DNA of 64,000 nucleotides, from the NCBI RefSeq assembly GCF_036417845.1, contig NC_090020.1, forward strand, positions 32,596,425 through 32,660,424, read 5' to 3'. Shown here in pieces: positions 1-10,000 of this stretch; position 1 is the stretch's first letter; each line of letters opens with the position of its first letter. Under the pieces are notes generated by a model. It had not been told where the DNA came from and did no database searches. It worked only from the letters and a program-made list of their open reading frames with translations. This DNA is from Apteryx mantelli. Its lineage: Eukaryota > Chordata > Aves > Apterygiformes > Apterygidae. The translations under genes and the position numbers were made by a program.

Positions 1-147
1 TTGTGGAGTCTTCATCTTTGGAGATATTCAAGACCAGACTGAACACAGTCCTGGGCAACATGCTGTAGCTTACCCTGCTTGAGCAGGAAGTTTGGACCAA
101 ATGATCTCCAAAGGTGCCTTCCAACTCTTCTGTGATTCTGTGAAACA
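1..147 (+). mobile_element. CR1 LINE 3' end fragment
   Basis: The stretch reads like the last part of an avian CR1 element in forward orientation: TGGAGATATTCAAGACC, then a CCTGGGCAACATGCTGTAG-like block, GGACCAAATGATCTCCAAAGG, and finally TTCTGTGATTCTGTGAA, the ATTCTGTG-type tail that marks the CR1 3' end. The left part runs off the window, so its full length is unknown. It lies inside a DAPK1 intron. The assignment rests on remembered CR1 family features, not on an alignment. Confidence 0.85.
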
Positions 148-862
148 AGTGTAGAGAATATAGACTTGCAGTAGAGGTGGAGAAAAATGGAATGGTATGT
201 GGGAAGTCTTTTAAGGTAGAAAAGGTGAAAAGAATAAGTGTTTGGGAAAAGGAGAGATAAGAATGAACTATGAAAAGCAATGTTTACATTGCAAAAAAGA
301 AAAAAAGTCAAAATAAAAGGAGTATTTTGTGGGAGGTGAAATTCTCCCAAGTGTGATAAGTACAAAGTTGATGGAAAGAAGAAGGGAACACAGCACAGTT
401 TTAGGATTGCTCACATGGTAGTTGTCATTGCAGAATTCTTCAGTACTGCATATATGTTACATTTACTATCTGTAAGTTTATGTAAGTTTACAGAATCTGG
501 AGATCATGGTGATGCTACTGGGTCTCATGGGCAAGGAGAAAGGATACTGGAAGAGGTTAATTTTTTCTCCTTTGCTCCCTCAATTAGAAGTCAAAATGTG
601 TGTCATAAAACATGAAGTCATAAAGTGTGATTTTCATGAATACTCAGATGGCTCTTGAGAGAAGCCATCCAGCTGTCTTGGCCACATATCCCTGCCTTTC
701 TGTCTGTAATTGTGCGCTTCCATGATGAAGCAGATGGAGGAACCAATCTAGATGAACACTAAACGGTCAAGAAAATGTTATCTTAACCCTGCATTTTCAG
801 TTTATTGGGAGACAGAAGTTTCCTGCCACAAGTTCTGATTTCTTGTTTGTGTTGAATTTTAG
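1..862 (+). other. DAPK1: DAPK1 intron (3' part)
   Basis: This is the downstream part of the intron before the first DAPK1 exon in the window. It ends in an ordinary acceptor (GTTGAATTTTAG at 851-862). Apart from the CR1 tail at its start I see no exon, RNA gene or notable repeat. The preceding exons, for the kinase, calmodulin-binding and ankyrin regions, must lie to the left of the window. Confidence 0.8.
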
Positions 863-1085
863 GATGCGCACAGAGGACTTTTTATTCAACAGCTCCGACA
901 CACGCAGAATCCACAGCCCAGAATCAAACTGAAGCTGTTTGGACATTCCGGCTCTGGGAAGACGACCCTTGTGGAGTCTCTGAAGTGTGGCCTCCTAAGA
1001 AGCTTTTTTCGAAGGCGTAGGCCTAGGCTTTCCTCCACAAACTCAACCAGATTCCCGCCATCTCCTTTGTCTTCCAAACCCCCAG
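863..1085 (+). CDS. DAPK1: DAPK1 exon: ROC start with P-loop
   Basis: The exon opens in phase 0 with GAT after a TTTTAG acceptor and encodes DAHRGLFIQQL, then the nucleotide-binding loop GHSGSGKTTLVES, then an Arg/Ser-rich segment (FFRRRRPRLSS). It stops one base into a valine codon at a CCCAG|GTATGT donor. The P-loop is complete, so GTP binding looks intact. Confidence 0.95.
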
Positions 1086-4000
1086 GTATGTCTTTGAAGC
1101 TGTAACATTTGAACAAGAAAACACTTTTCTCATAGTCTGTATAACTCTAAACAAAGAGCTATTGCCCGTGCTGTAAAAGGCAAGATCAAGCTACATGTGC
1201 AAGAAATCATAGCAGAGGAGGGGGTATTTAGTTTTCTGTATGTCTCGTGCCTAAAGTAAGAGCTAAGAGAAGCAGTGGGTGTGAAGAGTGTAAGAATAGT
1301 TAAACCTTTTATTCACTTTTACAGTGTATAAGTGAACTTAGTAGAGGACAGGGCTTTTGAGCACTTGCATTTATTTTTGCCAGAAAGTCCTAGAGTGCAA
1401 GCATCCATGTCATGACCAGATGCCACCATCATGTTTTGAAGTAGTTTTGTCGGCCTTTTTGATTGGGAAGCCTAAATAGGTTCTGTGCAAAACTGAAACC
1501 AATTACTGCATCTTTATATAAAAGGTGGCAGTATGTAGGTAATAACTAAAGATTCAGAACTGCCATTGATACTTTGGAATGCTTTTAGCTGAAGGTACAG
1601 GAATGGATTTGCAAGTTAGAGGTGTCTAGAATTGTCTTCAAATTAAAGATGAAAATGAAATGGAGCTTTACTAAACTTACATAAATTTGTGAGAATAGTA
1701 GGGAAACGTTGCTCCTGAAACACCAGCTGGCCTGTGTGAGGTGGGAAGAGCTGCAGGATGCTGAGGAAGTAGATAGGGTTACAGATCAACATGCGAGCAC
1801 TTTTGGAAAAACATGCAGTTGTAAAAAGACACCAGAAAGAACAGTAAGTTATTCTTCAAGATCCCTTTTCTATCATTGAGATGTTGTGCGGAGTGTACTT
1901 GCAATGCAGGCACTTTGAGGATCTCAGGTGAAAATTGCTGTATTGAATTAATATCATTTAATAAGTTTTTAGATAGGCTCAAAGTTGCTTTTTTCTTTAA
2001 AACCTTTTGATAATATTTGCAGTTTTAGCTTTCATCATTATTTTTAGGTAATGGTAGAACAGGGTTAGTAAGTCTACTTCTTCTCCAGTCACTGTAGGAA
2101 GCTATAAAGTACTCACAAAATGACGTAGCAAGACAATTCCTAGTACAGAAGTTAAGTTATTTCTGTTCACATATCACAGGAGGCTCCCATCTGTGGCTCC
2201 AGAATTAGTAAATTAATCAATGAGAAGTTCTTAGTTTATTTATCTTAATTTATTGTGTCATGCAGGGGGAGGTAAATTACTCAAGAAATAGCAGTCCTGG
2301 AGGTAGTGCAGGAAGGTTTTGACTGGAGACAGGTTTTTTATGTTGGTTGATACCAAAACCGAAGCACATAGGTGAAATGTTCTCACACCGTTATAAAATC
2401 AAACAAGATTGCCAGTTACATTTAAGTTTGTCAAATCTCCATAGAAATAACTGTTTATTTGAAGTGTGCATGTGAAAACAACTTACCTAGATGTAAAAGT
2501 TGAAAGTTGTGCAACTATGGCTTTGTTTTGACCTATGCTTGGATTTTTGATTTTTGCTTGTTTCAATATCTGGACCTTTCGGATGAATATTGTAGGTGGG
2601 GTGAGTTAATCAGATGGACATTTAAAACTCAATACAATTTAGTGAATACCTGGTCGTGTGTGTTTGTTCAAATCCTGTAAAGATCAGTGCTTGAATTTAC
2701 CAGTTGTGAATGTAAATCAGCCTAAGGATTGAAATATTATATAAGAGGGTCAAATATAAAAGGGTAGTTATACTACTGACAGTCAGATAACTCTAATATT
2801 TGTATTAAAACATGAGTATTAGAATTCAACATCCAGTGGAGGGATGAAATTAATCTTTCCTTTCTCCACTAGATGGTGTTAGTTAATTAAAAAAAAAAAA
2901 AAAAAGCCTTTCCTTTCTAATTTGCTCTTCCAGAATCTCAGTTAAATGTGAACTAAACAAGTCGTTTATTAGAAAAATAATTTCAGTTACAGGAGCTGCT
3001 TTTCCCCTAACCCCTTCCCCAGGAATAGTTACTACAGTACAATTATTAGTTATAGTGATGTTTTTATCCTTACTTATAGGATTCAGCTATACAAATACAT
3101 AGCATTTTTGTGCCAATAAAAATAGTCCAAGCTATGAAATTGCAATCCTTAGCTAAAAAAAGCAGTTTATCTTTAAAGTAGAAGAACTTTAACTCCTGAG
3201 TTGTTCTGATTTTTCTGTGCTTTCGACCCCAGTAGTAGATCTACCAAGGGTTATGAGTGCTATATGGGATCATTCTATTTTTCTTTTCAACACTGAGAAT
3301 AAGGATGTAGTAGCGTATGCTCACAGCTTGGTAATCCTGTACTTTCTTTGAAGAGCAGTTTATTTTTTTTTTAATGAGATTTTATGCCTAGAGTACTTAT
3401 TTTGAAGTGATAAGGTTGTAATTTTCCCATGGTTTGTAATCTTGTTTTCCTTTCCCTGATGCAGTTTCAGTAAGCATTTCAAATCTTTATCCTGGCTGTG
3501 AGAATGTTAGCGTGAGAAGTCGTAGTATGATGTTTGAACCAGGCCTGACCAAAGGGGTGTTAGAAGCTTTTGTTTCTCCTGCTCATCACTCTCACTTCTC
3601 TGCTGATGACCAGTCCACCAAGGCAATTGACGTTCAGAATGCCTACTTGAATGGTAAGCAGTACACTGGGCTAGTGTGCCTTAATTCTGCAGGACATATA
3701 GAGTCATGTTGCTTGCTTTTAAAAAAAAAAAAAAAATCTAATTTTGTGTGATACTGAGTGCTGTTGAGAATTCAACACAGCAGAAATTAAACACAGCAGA
3801 AGTTAAAGCTACATGAAATGCTATACCTGTCATGTACATACTAATCACGTATGTCAGATCTTTATAATACCATGTAGAAATGCTCTGGAGATGAATTAGC
3901 AGGACAGTGGGGAGGAGGCATCTGGCATAACAGGAGTCAGTAGCTCATCTATTGGTATGGAGGCTCCTACGCTATGTGTAGCTTGAGGAATTTATCAGAT

Positions 4001-7000
4001 TTAATCCAGTCCCATAGACCAAGTGTCTTCACCATGCATACGGTTCATGGCTGTCTGAAGGACCTATCATTCTCACCCCACAAGGGACCTGGAGCTTTAG
4101 TTTTCTTCCAAAGGAAGCCAAGTGCTCTGCAAATGGAACCAGTGAGCAGTAAGTGGGCTCTGTCAGCAAAGTCATTTGAAAACCTCGCTACTGTTCCAAA
4201 GCAAAACACTTAATGTAGTGTTTTCTCTTGGCCCAGTAGTTATCCTTTCTTCTAAGTACACATAGATAGTAGTAAAGCTTTAGAATGTAAAGACCATACA
4301 ACACCCTTATTAATCTTATCATATAATGGTAAGATCTCTTCTAGTGAAGCCTTAATAAGGACAATGTTTTGCATACCTTAGCAGTTGCAGTTTTAAGGTT
4401 GAGTTTGAGTCTGGTGTAATCAAGCTTTTATTTTGGAGAGTGTAGCATATATACAAACACAAACTGTGACAAAACATTTGTCCTAGTGGCTGAGGAGTTT
4501 GGCGTGTAGCTAAAGCTTGTTCTTTGTCCAGGCTAATTTCTTCTTTCAGAACGATATGAAATCAAATCAAATTCTGCAGTGAAATAGAGTTGTGCAACAG
4601 ATTGTCAGAAAGATTTTCTTTTCTTTCTCTGTACTGTTGTGATAAAGAAGGAAACTATGCACATGGGTGAATGCTGAATAGCTGTACCCACAACAGATTT
4701 GAGTTTCTGGCTTTTTTCTTTTCTCCTAGAATATTTGAGGTGCAATTTTAATCAGCGTTTGTTTAATAGAGATAGGACAAACTTATCTGACTTCAGCCTA
4801 ATCAGATGCTTGGTCTGGGGAGTGCTCAACAAGGTGCTAATACTGTTCTTTCCTGAAGCTAAAGGAGATAACAGAAAGAGGCATCTTACTGCTGGGATCC
4901 TTAATGTGGTGATTCTTCAGTTGCGACTTAGCAATGTGATGTGAATAGTGTGGTGTTTTGGTGTTTTTTTTGTTTTTTTAAGTAAAGTGGGTTCTTTGGG
5001 AATGTCCTTCAGCTGCTTTTAATGCTAGCAATTGCACATTAGAAAGAAAAAATCATAAATATGTTGAACTGATATTTTGTGGGAGTAGGAAAAGAATGGG
5101 AGCAGTCATTCCTGTTTGTTTGAAAAGAATCCAAGATCCATTGCTTTTGTGCAAGGTAAAGGCCAATTTAATGCATAAGGCAGCATGAGTTTAACACACA
5201 GATGCTTCCTTGTGGCATCCAGCTGAATGTCCTACAGAAGTGAATGTGAAAGAGGAACAAACTGTGAAGACACAACTTTTCCATTTCTGAGACTGTCTGA
5301 AACATGCTCTGTTTGTTCATGATTGCATTTGCAGTATTACTTTCTCACCTGCATACAGTTTATCTTTGTGAAAATTTAAATCAGATTAACTCTTTTGTTT
5401 GTCTTTCTGTGGCTGAAAGATGCTTCGTTCTTGCTGAGGAAGCATGATCTCTTCATCTGTTTGTCTGTTTTATAGGAGTTGGTGATTTCAGCATCTGGGA
5501 ATTCTCTGGGAATCCTGTATATTTCTGCTGTTACGATTATTTTGCTGCGAATGATCCCACCACAATTCACATAGTGCTTTTCAGTCTCGAGGAGCCTTAT
5601 GAAATCCAGTTAAACCAAGTGACCTTTTGGCTTAGTTTTCTGAAATCATTAGTCCCAGTTGAGGAACCAATAGGTACGCAGTTCTGTCTGTTAATGAACT
5701 ATTAGGGGACTGGGAAGATAAAGCTTTTTGTGTTTCTCTGCAACTTTGCAAATCCTCCATGTTGAGTCCTCATATGTGTCTTCATTGCCTTTTATTTAAA
5801 TCAACTTCACACAAGTTTTTTTGTGTGAAAGGGAAGTTTATCTCTGTGGAAGGAGCCTGAAAAGAGTTGTATGTACCAGGTAGTCCAACTAAAATGGATA
5901 ATGAGGTGCAAATACAGCCTCTTGTGGCATGGGATTTACATCTGTAAATGACAGGTGAAGTTTTTATTTCAGATAAGATGTGTGAGAAACTCCCAAGTGT
6001 TTCAGAATGTTGGAACCATTTTAAATCAATTTTAAACACATTGCTTAAATTCCACTTAAATCTAACCCTAATTAAAGGTGTTTCCAGCATAAGTTAGGCT
6101 TGTCAACGTGAAGAGGACTGAACAATGTTTTAGAGCAGTATTGCATCTCAGTACATGCCATTCTTACCAGTTTAGCTAGAGTTCTGTTTGGACTTCAGAT
6201 ATGTCATCTTAACCTTTGCCACATCAGGATGGATAGAAACCAGTATTTCTAGTAATCTTCCCATGATATCTGTTAGGACTTTGCACAGGTATTAGTGAGA
6301 TCACTCAAGCTTCCTAACAAACTGAAAGTTATTTGTCAGGCAAACAAATATTCTATATACTGTAGTATTTGTAACTTGTTGTTTGTAGCTGAACATTGAT
6401 CTGCAAACCCTGACAGTTTGACAGAAAAAAGCAAGCTCTGACATCTGTCTTGACTCTCCAGTGGATCTAATTCGACACTCATGGAAAACTTACAGAGCTG
6501 CTAGGGACTCACCAAACAAGCCTACCAAAATACTTACTGCAGAGAGTGTTCCCCCTCTCTTTTTGTTGGTCTAGTTAATTCTGTATGAGTTATCTCAGAG
6601 TGACAGGTGACATTCATGAGCCAAAGGGCAGGCCTTCAGTTTTCAATTTGGGCATACGTGTTTCTTTCATTTTCCATTTTGGATAAAAGCATAAAGTTAA
6701 TAATATGAGTGTTTAGATCTAACTGATTTGCAAGCACTTCTGGAAGTAAAAGCTCAGAAATTTACAGAATAATATCAAAGCTGAAAATGCATTTAATTTG
6801 TAATTGCTGAAAACTTTTCAGGTTTTCTTAGCCCAGCAAGGAAGCTTAGTTCTTGATTTGGCTGAATCAGGATTTGACTTAATCATTTATTCTTGATGAT
6901 CTAATGATCAGCATAATTCAGATACTTTGCTTAAATCAATGTTTATATTGGTCAGATTAATTTGGATACTCATGCATTTTTAATACAAATCTCTTGAGAG

Positions 7001-10000
7001 GTAGGTAGTAGTTGTTATTAGCAGAAAGCTTAAGCTTTTGGTATTTCCCAGTTATTTCCTCTTAAGTCCTTCAGCTACAAAAAAAAAAAGATTTGCAACT
7101 GCAGAATACTTATCTTGAAATGCTATGCAAAGGTTTGGGCAAATGTGGGTTACTTAAGTATGAATCAAGTTTCTGTAGCTCTTGATGAAAAGTCAGCACT
7201 GGTGTGAGGGTACTTCTCCCATACAAAGTTTTGTCAGACAGAACAGCAGGATTGGATGTAGTGTCTTTTTTAAAAGTAAGTCTAATGTTGTCTCTTCTTT
7301 CTGGAAGATCAGTTTGAAAGAAAGTTGTATAACTGTGTGTTCCATACCATCACTTCATTCACATGCCATTTATGTCTGTCTTTCTTTCTCATTCTTTTTC
7401 ATGGTATCTCCCAGGCTTTCCTACTTACTCTCACCTAAGTGAGAGTTCGTTGTTTGTGTAAGTACTGTGAAATAGCATTCATACAAATGTATGAATGTTG
7501 TAGATCTTCTGTGTTTTACTTATAATCCTCTAAGTTGCACCTGTAGTACTAAAGACCATCCAAACATTACAAGAAACCCTTTCAAGAAGCTGTTAATAAT
7601 ATAATTATTTTTTTCACATTGTTATAGTCTGCAGTTAATAGATATATCATTAGTGTTATTAGTTAATGCTTTATTGTGTTGAAATAAAGTCATATATCAA
7701 AGTTTCTGATGTTATTCAGAGAGGTCAGCTTTTCCAAGTGGACGTAATATAGACAGTAATACAGATAGGTAACAGTCAAAAACCAATTGTTCAGTTGTGT
7801 AGAAACATATAGGGTTGTGCTTAAAGTTGATGAATCCACTGCAGAAGTGATTGGTATACCAAGAATGTAAAATGCATTGGTACTTTCCTGGCTCAGTAAG
7901 AGAGCCATCTTCCTAGGCATGTCTCATAATAAGGGAGTGCTCTTGTTTTCCATCTAGCATTTGCTGGAAAGCTGAAAACTCCACTGCGTGTTGTTTTGGT
8001 TGCCACGCATGCTGACATAGTGAATCTTCCTCGGCCTGTTGGAGGAGAGTTTGGATATGACAAAGACATGTCATTGCTGAAAGAAATCAGGAACAGGTAA
8101 GAGAGAAACATATGTAAAAGAAAGTGCCATGCTTTGCCTCTGAGGCTTTCCTTTACTGAAAATCAGGAAGCTTATTTTGTGCAGAAAATGAAATATTTAC
8201 CAATACTACAGGGAGCAACCTGCTTTGAACGAGCTGACATAAGGGAGTTAAAGTGAGCAAGTGATGCCTAAAATCAGTGAGACTCAGGAAGTCTTCTCAC
8301 CCTGTCAACACTTGGATACATCGAAAGGCCAGTATCAGCCATCTGGCTAACATCTTGGTGCTTAGGTTTTCCCTCGGTCTCAGAAAAGCGGGTGATTTTG
8401 AGCCACAGCTGCCAGGTGCAAAAGAGCAAGCTTTACGAAGAGCCACACTTTTCTCTGAATTAATTTAGGATGGGTAGGAGGCAAACTAAAGCAGGCCTGG
8501 AGTTTCTGAAGAGCTGAATGACAGTGTTGACATTATTGAGTCACACAGGTAAGAAAGTCAGCCAACAGATATCTAGAAGTTTGGAAGACTTCTAACCTTC
8601 TTGAGCAAATAGTTAGAGGGCACGCTAATTGCAGATTGAAGGCAGGAATTTTCACAAGTTAATCCTACTGTTTCAAGTAAGAATACTTTATATTCACAGT
8701 GAGGACTTAAGTGGGTATCACATGGTACAAGGAACCATCTGTAGCTTTGTGGGTATACTCCTCTCTGGAGTATGCAAGAAGTAGATGTAGGTCTATAGGA
8801 ATTCCAACACAGCAGTGATGGGGCAGTGTCCCTCTCCACTGAAATTAAACAAGAGAAAATATCTGGGTATAATCCTTGGTGTTCAAGTCCTGTTAAATGT
8901 GAATCATAGCAGCGCTAGGAAAACACTTATGTGTGTTTGGAAAGTCAAAAGGAAGCATGAAAGACAGAGCTGGTGTCAATATAGGTCAGAACTGAGCTAT
9001 TTAAAATAAGAAGAAACAAGAGCAAATATGAAGATCTTCTAAAAAATAGATTCCTATAGTCCCTTCTCTAGTGACATGTATGTTATGAGTCCTGTTGTTC
9101 AGTTGTAATTTTCTTACGTAATTTTCAGCCATCTTCCTAGTATTTAGGAAAGACAATAATTATCTCTCAACTTCCCTGTTTATTTTCAAGAAAATAAAAG
9201 TACCTGTATACTTCTTTGCTTATAAAATATCTTTGCATAATCAATACTTAATAATTTCAAGAAACTTTTTCAACATTCCTTGAAGAAAAATAACTGTTGT
9301 GTAATTTAAGGCTGATGTGATATGCAGCAGGATTAAGAAGTAAAACTGGATTTGGGAATAAAAATTAGTAAATAATTGCTGTCTTTCTCTTTTAGATTTG
9401 GAAATGATCTACAAATCTCAGACAAGTTATTTGTCTTGGATGCTGGTGCATCTGGGTCTAAAGATATGAAGCTTCTCCGAAATCACCTGCAAGAAATAAG
9501 AAGCCAGATAATTTCTGTAAGTAATGCCTGATGGTATAGGTTGTGTAAATGTGTAAATCTTGGGTAAGAAGTTACTGTAGATTTAGTATATATTACAAAA
9601 AGAAAGAAGTTCTGTTTGAATTTTCTAGCAGCATGTGTAGCAGACACCATGATGAACAAACTGCTGACTCCAGGGATTCAGTCAGCATTTTTCAGAATTG
9701 TAGGTGTTTTGTACAGGTTACCAAAATGATAATCTCTTGAAAAATAATGGAGACTTTCAGTTTAAAGCTCTAGTTTCCTATTGTGAATTGGCACTGATTG
9801 GATGCTAGCACTGACTCTTGTTTTTTCCCCCTTTAATTGTCAGAATAGTATTGGAGGGAACTGAAATACATTTAATACAGATAAGTTTTTCATTTAAAAA
9901 ACAAAACAAAACAGTACAGTAGAACAGTTTCCTCAACCATTAGAAAGGTAATTCTTGACATAGATGTGTGGACTTGAATATATGTTATCTTTTTACTTGA